DNA of 64,000 nt from Diatrype stigma (lineage: Eukaryota > Ascomycota > Sordariomycetes > Xylariales > Diatrypaceae), in NCBI GenBank assembly GCA_022225965.2, contig JAKJXP020000160.1, forward strand, positions 1 through 64,000, written 5' to 3'. The notes below the pieces were generated by a model, which saw nothing but the letters and a program-made list of their open reading frames with translations, did not search any database and was not told the origin of the DNA. Position numbers and translations under genes: made by a program. Shown here piece after piece: positions 45,993-58,481 of the stretch. Numbering within the stretch: the first letter of the stretch is position 1; each line of letters starts with the position of its first letter.

Positions 45993-46075
45993 CGTATCCT
46001 CCCATCTTTCTTCTGGGATCGATTTCCCACCCTACGCATTTCTGATCAACACCAACCCATATAAGCAATGCGTAG

Positions 46076-48141
46076 TTACGTGGATTGACTGACAATGTTT
46101 GTGATTCTCCAATACATCCTTGCTAGGACCTTCTCGACAGTAGGCGGTTCGATATCTGAGAGCTGATGCTGCTGAAACATCTTGATGAGGTACGAAGTGA
46201 CAGGAATATAGGCCGTCACTTGCACATCTCGTGCTTGGCCTTCCTTACAGTTAGTGCACACTTCCTTTCCATCCTGCTCGGATGGCTGGCTGAAATTGAA
46301 AACATTCGTGACAAAGTCTTCGGTACGGAACGTGTTCTCAGTATCACCTTCAGGCCGGAGGTATACTTCGACATTGAATGGATGTCCATATAAGGCGAAC
46401 CTGAATGACAGTAAGTAACAGTAAACCAACAAGAAGTGCATCGACGTACTTTGAATATTGAATACTGAGAGCATAGTCATTTACTTTGACCCCACCCTCT
46501 TCTCCTATCTTGCCGTTGATGTCGATTATCTCCACCCCCTTTGGCAGTTCAGTCGCAGTTCGAGCCATTTGCAATGCCTCCTTCCGGGATATACCATATG
46601 CGTTGTTCACCATCTTGATGAGGTCGGTGCTGGTCTCCTTTCCAGATAGCTCAGGGTACGTATAACCCATCTTGAACCAGTCACGAGTATCATTTGGCAT
46701 CCACACCGTGCCGTCCTCATCCTTGTGGAAGGGACGCAAGGGTGTCTGGTCAGTGATGACGTCGCCACTGCCGACTATCTTCTGGTCGAAATACCTCTGT
46801 ATATCCGACTTGAACCATTTGTCCGGATTCAAAGTCTGCCATATGGCAAACAAGCGATCGATGTTGCTGAGATATCAAGAGAAAAGGAGGTCAGCAATGG
46901 AATACTAATAAACGGACTCATCGAGATGCTTCTCACCAATGGTGTAACCAGAAAACAGGATCAAAGGTTGCGACTGGAATCTGGGACATGTGCCCACCGT
47001 TACCTCCCACCCAGTAGTGAACATTGTTATGGATGAACTCCATGTTGATGTCGTTTGTGACTTTCGTACTGGCACCAGCACTGAAAGCGTTTTCATCCCT
47101 AGCGAGGGTAGCAAAGTGCGGGTAATCCATTGGGTAAGTCAGCAGTCGATACACCAGTTCCGCTGCAGTTCCATAGTCGAGGCCAGTAACAGAGCTATAT
47201 GTGGTCAAGAACTTATCGACTTCTTCATCATGGACGACCCCTTCTCTCCAGCCCTGACTCCCAGCCTTGCGCTCATTGTCGGTAGGGCAACGGCTGGTTG
47301 CATAGCAGTTTCCATACTAACAGCGCGGCAGTCTTAGTAGGACTGAACACTGAACACTGAACATCAGGATGTGAGGTTAGGAGTTTGCACTTACGTCCAG
47401 AAACTCATCAGCATCGGGGTTCTTGAGCATACCTACCCCATAAGCGCCCATTTTCTTGTCATTCGGCATCTTGAATTGGTGGAGTGGGTTGTCTATGGTC
47501 ACTGGCGGATCGTCCCCGATTCTGATCGTGAACGTCGGCCGGCGAACGAGCCGGGGCACCCGAGGATTCTTGGCCCAATCCCAGAATGGTAATCGCCATG
47601 TCTGAGCGGCCTCAAGATACTCCGCTTGATAGGCTGGGTGTTCCGGAATGATTTCATTGACCATGATCTCATAGATACGCTGCTGTTTTGTCACAATAAG
47701 CAAGGCTCACGATAACCAGGTTCAAGACCAGGAAAGAAGGATACATGCCTCATAAAGCAACATATATGGCCGATGCCAAGGGGGAAACAGATTGTTTGCA
47801 TGGACACAGTACCCTTTTCTACCTATCTCATCTGTGGTTGTCGAAGGTTCGTCCCACGAAGTGTATGGGTATCCATGAATACCTAGGTATATAACACTCA
47901 GCCTTCATCTATAGGTACCATACGGACGTGATTTTTTACCTGCGATTTGAAAGTACGAATCTCTCTTCTCAGGAGAGACTGCTTGAAATCGTTTGAGAGC
48001 TAGTAAGTAAAGCATGACTTGGATAACATCTTTAGGATCATTGCTCTGCGTCCACTCATCGAGATCTCGTCTGATGGGGACTTGTCCGTCCGGCCCCCAG
48101 CCTTCCTTGATTCCTGTGATTGCATAGTATTTGTACGTCAT
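46076..48141 (-). CDS. Tyrosinase (type 3 copper monophenol oxidase)
   Basis: Six exons (48141-47940, 47882-47749, 47682-47395, 47316-46937, 46866-46450, 46400-46076) total 1746 nt, encoding 581 aa. CuA site: His in GIHGYPYT (about 70), then [17 protein letters not shown] (Cys 93 with the His at about 95 fits the known Cys-His thioether; His 104 is the third ligand). CuB site: [12 protein letters not shown] (His 304 and 308) and [17 protein letters not shown]-terminal tyrosinase domain follows, with [15 protein letters not shown] and ARMYWRI, which normally shields the active site until cleaved. There is no signal peptide, so it is intracellular like other fungal tyrosinases. Intron 2 (47748-47683) uses a GC donor (GAG|GCATGT). 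The enzyme oxidises monophenols and catechols to o-quinones, for melanin or for tailoring of aromatic metabolites. Confidence 0.95.
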
Positions 48142-49449
48142 CACGATCTCTACTATACCATTAAAACAGATCCCAAAACCACAAATTTGAAGTGGAGGTT
48201 TGGGGGCTGTGCTATTGACACATAAGCCAAGAATAACAATGACCAGGCGGAAAGGGGCAAAAGGGAGATGGGGACCTGCCTCCAGTGCACCGAAATTTTA
48301 CTCACAAGTTCGCACATTTATGCCTCTTAGTCTAATAGATCTACACGTAGGGTTGCGAAACACCAATCGGAAAACAACAATGGAGGCTCACTATAGTTGG
48401 GCGAAGTTGATGTTTCATCGTGATACCGGTGTGCGAATTCCAGCTTGCGGATTGGCATCGGCACAATACCCGTCGATGGCACGAGGCTCTGCACACTACC
48501 AACTTCAATCCCGTACGAAGGCCAGCTGAAAGAAGCTTACAGTCACCTGGATAGGAAATTGATGGTAGGAAATTGGTAGCTGAAACACACCAAAAGCATC
48601 ATATCGCATAACGTGGTTCTATATGGTTGGCCGCTGATTGCATTCTCAATATCGGCACATATGTTGTATCGACGAAGCAAATGAGGTTGGAGATGTTCCC
48701 ATTTAGATGACGCTGGAGTAAATGATTACTAGGGGTACGGTACGGGCGAAGCTGAATATGCGTGGAGATCTTGTGGATGGGTGCAGTTGCCGATATATCT
48801 AACCTGTTCTGGCAATAAATCTTCCAATACAGTATTGTTCGGGCGTAAAGAGACTTGATAAGAATTCTGCCCAATTCTGGAGATCCTATTCTAGCCCCTT
48901 ATTATATTGGTAGGAACCGACAAGCCAATACCAACATTCCTGGAGCCAAGGGAAAAGATTAACGAATTTCCTCGGAGATACATAGGACATAGGGCACTGG
49001 CTTTACTGCAGAGGTGGTGTAACGAAACCAAAGCAGAAGCGGCGCATTATCGCGAGATATGCAGGTATATAGAAAAAGATATGATGAAACTTGGCGGATG
49101 ATAAGAACGAGGGATATATGTACAGTCTGAGTAATGTTAACGAGGCAGGCATGTTATAAATCACAGTTATATCAATAACGTGACCTTGTTGACCGGTTAT
49201 GATTCAAGGAGTAGCCTGCAGACCGAGTATGATATCATGATGCCACCGAGATGGTGAAAATTCAAGCCATTGTCATTGCCGAATGAAACAGGGGATGGTG
49301 TACCCGCAAGGGTACCGCAGCCTTGTCTACACCGAAACATATCATGATGAGGCTGTAGTGGTATATTTAAGTACACCGTGTCGCCGGATCGTATGGGTGC
49401 TTGAACTGATCACGCATCATGCGGACAGTACCACAAAGGGCGGGAAACC
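48142..49449. other. Divergent intergenic region between tyrosinase and NRPS-like genes
   Basis: About 1.3 kb. It should hold both promoters. A frame near 48907-49101 (plus) gives a helix-like sequence (RALALLQRWCNETKAEAAHY) but has no ATG and no recognised relative. Nothing else visible. Confidence 0.55.
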
Positions 49450-51956
49450 ATGGCTGATACAGTTGAGCAAGACAGGGCCATCCGGCTCGATCGTTCATCC
49501 TGCATCCTACCATCTTCAAGCTCCAATGCCACGTCTTTGGGAAGTGGTGTTATCCATGTGGATGTGAAGCAGCCAAGGGGCTTGGTGGCTACCGTTCCAA
49601 AGGCCTCGTTTCAAGCCGCCCTGAAAGCTTGTTGGATTCTGACTTTACGGTGCTTCATTGTGGCCGATGTTCTCTGCTTCAAATACAATAGCCCCTTTGA
49701 CCACAAGGGATGTCGAGAACGAATCTCGGGACGACGAAAGAAAATGAACAAGATTACCTCAGTCCGCTACTTCACTCGCGTTGACCCCGAAGAGCCAGTG
49801 TGGTCTTTCCTGCAGCGGCTTGATACTAGCCAAGTATCTCCTGATGCAGCAATCTGTTCTGTTGGGAACGATATCGGCGTTGCTGATGGCCAGTCATCTC
49901 GGCACCAATGCAATACGGGCATCTATTTTCAGCAAAGGAGGACTAACAGAAATGGATTTGAGTCCACCAGTGCTGGTGATCCTGAGGTAAGCAAGGGTAT
50001 CACCAAAGAGATGCAGCGCAGAATATTTCACTAACATCGTTCGAGATGGATGTTGCCCTCGTGGCTGGTCCCTCGAGGTCTCCCAAGTCAATAAAACTGG
50101 TGTATCGCTTATCCCATACCAATAAGGACATGGCAGCAAGCATCCTGCGTACCTTTCAACACGTATACGCACAGGTCATAAGCTCCCCGGTACAGGCGCT
50201 GCTCCGAGACATTGATGAGTGCTCACCGCTCGATCGGAAGAAGATCCAGCGGTGGACGATGATGAATCCCTCGCCGGCTGGCAGTTGTCTGCATGATCTA
50301 ATCCTAGAGAAATGCCGCCTACAACCCAAGGAAACGGCAGTATGCTCCTGGGATGGAAATCTGACGTACGAAGAACTCGACGACCACTCATGGCGACTCG
50401 CGCGCCACCTGGTGCAACTCGGGGTTGGTCCCGAACTTTTCGTATTGAGCTGCTTCGAAAAGTCGACCTGGGCTATCGTCGCGCGTTTGGCCATCCTGCG
50501 CGCGGGAGGGGCCTATATCTCCATCTTTGCGAGCAACCCCCCGGTGTACCTGGAATCCGTGATAGCCCGGACCAAGACGCGCATCTTGCTTACTGACCCG
50601 ATCTTCGCCGACCGGTTCCGGGGAATAGTCCCCACCGTCGTGGAACTCTCCCCTATATGGCTGAGGACGGTGCCAGCAGCAGAAGCAGCAGGACCCCGCG
50701 CATGCGAAACCGTCAGACCGGACAACGCTTGCCTCGTGCTCTTCACTTCCGGCAGCACGGGCACGCCCAAGGGGATCGTCCAGACGCACCAGGCGTACGC
50801 GACCGCGATCGCGAACTACGCGCGAGACCTCCAGCTCGGCCCGCACACGCGGTTCCTGCACTTCGATGACTACGCCTTCGACATCAGCAACCTGGAGTTC
50901 CTGGTGCCCCTCGTCCTCGGCGGCTGCTGCTGCGTGCCGGAACCGATGAACACTGTGCGGGACCTGGCATGCCAGATTAACGCGCTCGACGCGAATATCC
51001 TCTTCCTCACTCCGACGGTGGCAATAAAGCTTGAGCCTGCGGATGTCCCTCGCCTCAGGACCCTATGTATCGGGGGAGAGCCTCTTCCGAAGGACCTCGT
51101 CGACAAGTGGCATGGCAGTGCTACGAGATTGGTGAACCAGTACGGCATGGGAGAGGTAGCTGTATGCTGTGCCCTAAATACCCATATTGATCCTGTCGGG
51201 GGCGCCAAGGTCGGGTGTCCCTCGACCGGAGCTATCTGGGTCGTCAACGCATCGTCGCCGGAGAAATTGATGCCCATCGGGGCCGTAGGCGAGTTCCTCG
51301 TCGAAGGGCCACACCTCTCCCGCGGTTATCTTGACGAAACGGCCACGCGCCGCACGGAAGCCGGATTCCTGAAGACGATTCCGCCGTGGATGGCGGAAAT
51401 GCATCCGGGCAGCAGAAGGAGTCGTAGCACGCGGATGTACCGATCCGGAGACCTCGGCCGGCTAGGCCACGACGGCACGCTCACCTACCTCGGCCGCAAG
51501 GACACGATCCTCAAGTTGGACGGCTGCCGCATCGACGCCCTCGAGGTGGAGCACCAGGCTCGGAAGTGCCTCTCAGACAAGGATGCCGTCGTGGTCGATC
51601 TGCTCGGAATCATCAACGGCGAGGATGAGCCTAGTCTGACGGCTTTCCTTTACCTCGATGAGCACCCCGATAGCAGCTGCAGCGTTTCCGCGACGACGAG
51701 CGGGGAGCAGGTTCCACGCTTGAAAGATGCCACAACGGACGCCCTCGCGCGCGAAAAGATAGGAGAGATACGAGAGGCCGTCTCGCAGTCGCTCCCGCAA
51801 TACATGATCCCCACGACGTTCGTCCTCCTGCCGTGGATACCGCGGACGGCGTCGAAGAAGGTCGATCGCAAGAAGATTCACACGCTGGGCCAGATGTTCT
51901 ACTTTGCCCGGCTGGCGGAGCGGCCCAAGGATGTATCTTATGCACAAAAGATCTGA
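49450..51956 (+). CDS. NRPS-like protein: condensation remnant plus adenylation domain
   Basis: Exons 49450-49986 and 50046-51956 (59-bp intron, CTAAC branch) encode 815 aa. Residues 1-240 look like a shortened condensation domain (ASFQAALKACWILTLRCF; RTFQHVYAQVI at the end), with no HHxxxDG motif. Residues about 265-790 are a complete adenylation domain: LTYEEL (about 285), LRAGGAYISI, FTSGSTGTPKG (about 412), YAFDIS (about 465), NQYGMGE (about 543), MYRSGDL (about 644), GRKDTILKLDGCRIDALEVE, LPQYMIP and SKKVDRKK (about 782). The Asp in AFDIS corresponds to the residue that holds the alpha-amino group, so an amino acid substrate is likely. The protein stops 26 residues after the last core motif; there is no carrier (T), reductase or thioesterase domain. 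It should form an aminoacyl-AMP; the acceptor is unknown. Confidence 0.9.
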
Positions 51957-52758
51957 GAAAGGAAAAGAGAAAAGAAGAAGAGAAGAGAAGAGGGAAAGCT
52001 CTCCGTCGTCACGGCCGCGGAATGGAAACGGGGTTGTCAAAAAGCTTCGGCTTCCTTTTCTTTTATTTCTCCTCGAAACATGTAGAGTACAAGATACTCT
52101 TCTTAGTGAACGGAGAACAACTCACATGTGTGTACATTCTGATGCCAATACTAGAAGTATCGAATGTCCGTATGTCTGGTTGCTCGACATCGACAACCAT
52201 ATAGGCCTCGAAGATAGTGCTGAAGTACACAAACCCAGAGCTCTCAATATGTGAGGCAGCCAGTTTTATGAACACGATATTGGAATGTCGACCAAACAGT
52301 AAGTAAATCTGCTGTCTTCAGAAATCAAACCTCGGAAGCTCTAACTAGATCGTTGCTTGACTTGAGCTCCCACGATGAAGGGGTTTGGCGGTGTCACTGA
52401 ACTTCAATATGCGCACCCCTGAAATGGTAATACAGGCGCATTGGAGCTAGGTATACCAGAATACTCCGCTTGCTGGCTTTCAGAGGTGCTGGAAGCCTCC
52501 CACATACCGAGTACGTACGTACACAAGGCTTTTGATAGGCCCTCAGGCCTAACGCCTCATTTCTCACATCGCAGGGCCCTACTTGATCGAATCCCATGAA
52601 CAAAAGGTCGGGCCTACCTGAAGCATTGCATCTGCCGATAACGTCGTTCAATGCTTAATCTCCGCCAAATAGGGGCATGAATATATAACCGAATTAGTTA
52701 GTGTGCTTTCTATAGAAAACATCCTTTTGCGTACAGAAGTTTGATTCGGGCGATCTTC

Positions 52759-53148
52759 TCAGGGCAGTACACGTAAGATGCCCTCGACGGTAATTTGAAG
52801 AATGGGCGCTTCTGTTGTTAGTGAGATCAAGCCAGTGGGCCCGTCCTTGAAACAGGCCATGAGCTCGAACCAATGATTGGAGTGGCCCTTTTCACGATGG
52901 GGAAATGGTGTTATAAAGATGGAACGCGATCGATCTGTAGATCCACTGGCCTTTGTAGATACACAAGATACAGTACTACATACCAGACGATGCGGTGCAC
53001 GAGCCATTTTCTCTCTTAAAGTGCGCAGACGAGCAGAGGAAAAGGCTTGATCGCGGCATCGTGTCAGCAAATCCACCGAAGTGCACGAAGTAATCAAAAG
53101 GCGCGGCTGGGACAAGGCTGTGGCTATGTTGAAAGTACGGTTGATCAT
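52759..53148 (-). CDS. Uncertain open frame, 129 codons
   Basis: ATG at 53148, stop at 52759. The product starts MINRTFNIATALSQ and its C-terminal half (GHSNHWFELMACFKDGPTG, APILQITVEGI) looks more protein-like than chance frames around it. I recognise no domain, and no splice extension is evident. It may be a fragment of a lost gene or noise. Confidence 0.2.
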   Translation of the reverse strand: MINRTFNIATALSQPRLLITSCTSVDLLTRCRDQAFSSARLRTLREKMARAPHRLVCSTVSCVSTKASGSTDRSRSIFITPFPHREKGHSNHWFELMACFKDGPTGLISLTTEAPILQITVEGILRVLP

Positions 53149-54637
53149 AATAGCGAACCTAACATATCAGGCATATATACCGGATGCTGGGGCGAATGTA
53201 TTACGTTGCTATGCATCATTGGGTAACCACGATCCGTGTTGGCTGGGTTGGCTGGTTGGTTGACATCACACATGCGATTATAATGTACGCTGGTAACGTG
53301 TAACGCAACGTCCTTCCCTGATAGTTATAGTTGTACGAAGTACGTAGCATAGATAGCTGGGGCGTAGCGTGTCCGCGTGTGAGCAGCAGGCAGGAATGCA
53401 TGCAGCTGTAACTGAATAAGAGAAGAGGTAGGCGGGGCATGGAGTCTGGTGGTTGGTAGTTAGGCGGTTGGTAGGCTTTGATAGTGCAGTGGCAGTCGTT
53501 AGGTATATTTGAAATGATGTCTTGAAACGGAGTGCCCGGCAAGTATCAGACTGAGAGCTCTTAAGAGCCAATGAACACCAGCGAAGACCTGCCTGTCACT
53601 GACTGCTGCACGGGATTTCCTGGCCGTTCTCCCGATCTTCTGCGCCCGCCGAAATCTCAAGGCAGTCAAGAGTCAAGACAGTCAAGGTGGTCGAGTCAGG
53701 CATAGGCAAGCCCTCTCTTCTGGCCTTTTGGTCTTCTACTTACTTGTAAGCTTCTATCGTGTAGGCGCGAAGTAATGTAGACTGCTTGAACAAACTGAAG
53801 GTCTGGCAAAGGCCCGGTACTGGTTATTGGCTGATGCCTGATCGTTGTTGGACCACCGGCTCTTACCTGAATCCTCATCCTGTGCCCCTGTTTCCCTGAG
53901 TTCTCGGATACGGCACATCTGATGCAACCAACCCCCGCAACTGCCCAATTGGATCATGGGTGAGAGGTAGGCTGTGGCGAGGATCGGTCAGCCGTCAGCG
54001 TGCGGGCTTCGTATGTATTATGTATGGATTCGAATAGACAGCTACTACATACCTACCTACCTACCTACTTAGTACGCAGCAACATACTGCATAGTAGCTC
54101 CCTAAATTACCTCAACTAAATTACAACTACCTACCTACATGTTAAATACTACGCAGAATATATCATCGTTTTATGGTGGTTTTGTAGGTGGCTCTTTACT
54201 TCTTTACTTCCCGCCGCCTTCCTGCTGGTCACGCTGGTCTGGCCTGTTCTTGCCTGTCTGGCACGCCTTTTGGCACGACTGTCCGGTTCCTGGATCGATC
54301 CCCGGCCCACCTGCCTGCATAAGCTAGCGAATCATCATTAGACCCCGAGTCGATTGCGCGTTTCGTGGACCTCCTGCTCCATATTTCCACCTTCACTGCC
54401 ACAATAGTGCTGCATAGCGTTACATAGCGCCCTTGAGACCTTTTTTTATAACAAAACATCATAGCCAAGCCGTTCAAGCTTTCGATTTTCCTTGGCGATT
54501 CTCTCCCATTTCCATTTCCATCTTCTTTTGAACTCTCGTAGTTCAACTTCATCAGTGTCCCCCCACTATCGTCATTTGTCTCTGACTTTCCCGTCTTTGA
54601 CTTCATCACTCGTTTCTATAATTCAACACACTATCAA

Positions 54638-54665
54638 TCACCACCACCACCACCACCACCACCAA
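54638..54665. repeat. (CAC)n trinucleotide repeat
   Basis: About eight CAC/ACC triplets in the 5' leader of the GH72 gene, 60-87 bp before its ATG. Confidence 0.9.
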
Positions 54666-54724
54666 AACCCATAGATTTCCACACGTAGTCAGTCATTCAT
54701 TGTGCTCCTCATTGCCGTCTAATA

Positions 54725-56451
54725 ATGAGACCATCTTCATTTCTGCCGTACCTCTCGGTCGGCGCCGCAACCATCTCGGGTGCACTCGCGCAGGATGCGA
54801 GCTACGACACCATTCCCGCCATCGAGGTGTATGGCCAGCACTTCTTCTACACCAACAATGGATCACAATTGTACGGTTTGCCCTGTCGAATGATCGACTG
54901 ATACCCAACACGAAATAAAAAAGCTAACCGAAATCCAGCTACCTCAAGGGTGTCGCTTATCAACAAGGCTACTCGCCAACTGGCGCCAAGAAGCGTGACA
55001 GCACCGTAGAGTACACGGACCCTCTAGCAGACGTCGATTCCTGCAAACGTGACATCCCTTTCATGAAGCAGATCTTCACCAACGTTATCCGAGTGTATGC
55101 CCTTGACCCCACAGCCAACCACGATGAGTGCATGGAGGAACTGGCTGCCAACGACATCTACGTCGTCGCCGATTTGTCCGAGCCGAACACCTCTATCGAT
55201 AGCAGCGACCCCTCCTGGAACGTGCCCCTGTTCCAGCGCTACGCCGCTGTCGTTGATGCTCTAAGCAAATACAACAACGTCATTGGCTTCTTCGCTGGAA
55301 ACGAGGTCATTAGCAAGGCGAACGAGACTGCCGCTGCTGCTTTTGTCAAGGCCGCCGTCCGTGACACCAAGAGCTACATCAAGTCGCAAAACTACCGCTC
55401 CTCTCTCGGAGTTGGATATGCGACCGCTGATGTGCCAAGCCGTGATGATTTGGCCGACTACTTCGCCTGCCAGCCCACAGACGAGGGCAACGGCACGTCC
55501 ATTGACTTCTGGGGCTACAACGTGTACTCGTGGTGCGGCGACAGCACTTACCAGGAGTCTTCGTACGGCGAGCGTGTAGACTTCTTCAAGGACTACCCCG
55601 TCCCCGTCTTCTTCGCCGAGTATGGCTGTATCGAGGGCGTCGACGGCGGCGCAACCCACCGTCCGTTCACCGAGGTCGAGGTGCTCTACGGCAACATGAC
55701 CGAGGTCTTCTCCGGCGGTATCGTGTACGAGTGGTTCATGGAGGAGAACAACTACGGTCTCGTCAGTATCGATGGCAGCAGCGTGTCGCCGTACCCTGAT
55801 TTCACCTCGCTCCAGAAGCAGCTCAAAACGGTCAGCCCGACGACCACCCAGTCGAGCGAGTACACGCCAAGCAACTCGGCGCCCGCATGCCCGACCGTGT
55901 ACTCGAGCTGGGCCGCCGTGCCCAGCCCCCTACCCCCGGCCGTGAACCCGCAGCTCTGCGAGTGCGAGACAGCGGCGGGCGATTGCGCAGTCGCTTCGGA
56001 TGACAGCGAGGACTACGGCGCCGCCTTCGGCTACATCTGCGGTAAGGGCGACTACTGTGACGCCATCGCTCGTAACGCTACCACTGGCGACTACGGTGCT
56101 ATCGGCGGCTGCTCGCCTAAGCAGCAGCTCGCCTTCGTTGCCAACCTCTACTACCAGGATAACGGCAAGGCGTCTGACGCTTGCGACTTCAACGGCGTTG
56201 CCTCCACCCAAGCCGCCAGCACGGCCGACTCCTGCTCGACCCTGCTTGAGGCCGCCGGTACTGCTGGCACGGGTGACGTCCCGACTCCGACCGCCGCCCA
56301 GGGCACCGATGGCGCCGCCGCCAGCAGCTCTTCCGAGGGCGCCGCCATCAGTGGCCTTAGTGCCCCAGCTTTCTTCAACTACGGCAAGCTTCTGTTCGTC
56401 GGCTACGTGGCCCTCGCCATCGTGTCGGCGGTCGGCATTGTCGTCCTTTAA
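54725..56451 (+). CDS. GPI-anchored beta-1,3-glucanosyltransferase (GH72 with X8/CBM43)
   Basis: Exons 54725-54870 and 54939-56451 encode 552 aa; the junction gives NNGSQFYLKGVAYQ. A signal peptide (MRPSSFLPYLSVGAATISGALA) precedes the GH72 domain. The acid/base Glu is in FFAGNEVIS (about 171) and the nucleophile Glu in FFAEYGC (about 277). A cysteine-rich X8/CBM43 module follows (about 365-480: CPTVYSSW, LCECE, YICGKGDYCDAI, GGCSPKQQLAF). Then come a Ser/Thr/Ala-rich stretch and a hydrophobic tail (LLFVGYVALAIVSAVGIVVL) typical of GPI attachment. This is the Gas1/Gel class that cuts and rejoins beta-1,3-glucan chains at the plasma membrane and wall. Having X8 places it in the subfamily GH72+. 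Confidence 0.96.
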
Positions 56452-58481
56452 ATCAGTCATCAACAATATAATACTAATGAAATAACCGGGACGATGGTTC
56501 GCGCAGGAACAGAAGGCTCTGATTCGGGAGAGAAAAGAATGGTTCGGGGTTTTCAGGATGCAATTGGCAAGATCAAGGAAGGGACGTGGTATGCTGGAAA
56601 GGGGTTGGAGGAACGGATGTCATGATGATGTACTATATGTATCCATGCGTGCGATATAGGCAAGAGGAAATATCTGCAAAGAATGGTGCTTTGATATCCA
56701 ATAAACCCATCTATCAAAACATCGGAAGTAATACTGACGGCTCGCTCGTGTCTCAGCATTCGATAGCTGTTTTTGTGATATCTTAGTCTTCCGCTATAGC
56801 CATAAGCTGCATTGTATTGGCATGGCATTCATGTGCGCAAACCGCTTTCCAGTCAGTCAACTCTCGCAGTTCTTAATCTAATGGTTGATGATCTGAACAA
56901 TCAATCTCATGTCACTCGCCAGCAGACCGGGCTAGATGTCGAGTCGAGGCGCTCATAGTATTGACCAAAACATCAGGAATCGATGAGCATGAGCCTGAAA
57001 CTGCTACCATACGCCCTTAGATGAAGACTAGCTGGATGAAGAGGTACCACCTTGTCTCGCTTCCTAACCTTCTAAGGACGTGTTTCTTCAGCCGTGCCGT
57101 ATCTTTATGTTGGAGAACTTGGGAATTAAGCAATGCGAGCTCCCTGTAGACCCTAGGGAAGCATGAAGAGAAACAGGTTTACAGACCACGTATAAAAAGA
57201 ATGGATGGGAGCGATAGACTGCGAAGGGATAAATAACCCCTAGCTAAGTCCTCTCTATGATACCTCGAATACTTACAACAAATATTTGAAAATCACCACC
57301 AGCCCTCATGGGTCCGTGCAAGATCAACAGCAAGAGATCATCAACCAGGTCCTTGGGCAGCTTCTCAGCTCCCGATTCGCCTCCTCGAAGCAAGAAACTT
57401 AAGACGAGTAAGACGGGGTGGTGCTAAAACGGGAAAGGAGGTTGCGAACAAAAAGCGGCGCGCGAAGAAGGTAGCCATACGCCAAGCTGGGATAGCTGCC
57501 GCTGGCGCTGCCGGCCCTGCTGCTGCTGTTTGAGGTCGAAATCAGAGTCGAGCTGGTGATGGAGCGGGAGAAACCTTTCCGAAGGTTTGGTTCGGATATG
57601 GTGATTGATGAAGAACCAGGGAAGAAGGGAGATTCCGAGCTACCACCATACCTCACTGCTATGACAACAACGACGGCCGACATTCAACGCATGGGTCTGA
57701 CCAACCCGAAGACTCGGGCGGCAATCCACCCAGATAATCCGAAGCTGCGACAGACGATGGGTTTGCTCATGGCTATAGAGACCAAGGTCGGATCTTTGAC
57801 GGGGACAGCGACATAGCCAGCCATATCTACTCAGTATTCTAACGGTAGGGCAGGGCCTGGAAGATGATTTACCAAGCACATATGGATCCAGATGCGTTGT
57901 CGATTGTCAAGGTATCTAGATTGGAAATCAGCTACGGCTTCATGTGGACTAAAAGCCAGAGCTGTCAAACATGAGACGAATTGGGTAGCCAGGCCAGATG
58001 CTGTGATTATGTCGTTATTCGAGGTTCTCAGCCTATTCATAGCACAATCCCAATTAGCAGTCATATTAGCATGTTCTTTTTGTACATGATTCCTTCGTAG
58101 AACTACTTAGGTAGGAGGATGTTAACGATATACAAAGATATGGTCGAGCGGTATGGCTATAGCGCTATAGTGTGGGATTCAGGGGTTTCACTTGACTGAT
58201 GGTGCCTGCCACTTGTTAGTTAGCAGTAGCTGGATGTATGTGATAAGTGCGGGTTATTCAACTAATGGGTTGCTATGCATTTATAGAGTCTCCGCACTCT
58301 TATCTCCGCAACGCCACCATGGACAGATGGACCTCGTACCTAATCCATCCATCGGCCTCACTTTAGCCTTTAGGTAAACTACCGCCATCACGATTGAAAC
58401 GCGACTCTACCCAGGTAATCTATCTTGTTTTCATATCAATTCGCGCATCGTTAACTGTCGTTTCCGAGTTATTCCAACAGT
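56452..58481. other. Intergenic region with one possible broken gene
   Basis: About 2 kb. The first 850 bp show nothing. The part at 57310-57816 is listed separately. The last 650 bp contain the Spf30 promoter and 5' leader. Confidence 0.5.
57310..57816 (+). pseudogene. Possible unrecognised or broken gene
   Basis: Starting at ATG 57308-57310, a short frame encodes a basic, Ser/Pro-rich sequence (SLGSFSAPDSPPRSKKLKTS) and stops at 57425. The next frame reads KEVANKKRRAKKVAIRQAG, with an Ala-rich end. A third frame from about 57500 to 57816 reads MVIDEEPGKKGDSELPPYL, then LTNPKTRAAIHPDNPKLRQ, then MGLLMAIETK. All three pieces have biased composition and look more coding than the flanks, but no pair of normal-length splice sites joins them cleanly. 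A gene with small frameshifts, a fragmentary gene, or unusual introns are possible. I do not recognise the product. Confidence 0.3.

Larger units (their letters stand above)
51957..54724. other. Gene-poor intergenic region
   Basis: About 2.8 kb. It begins with a purine-rich (AAGAGAAAAG) tract that could not encode a carrier domain in any frame. A 129-codon minus-strand frame at 53148-52759 is listed separately. CTAC repeats lie at 54051-54068 and 54128-54138. The last 300 bp are the pyrimidine-rich leader of the GH72 gene. Confidence 0.55.
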
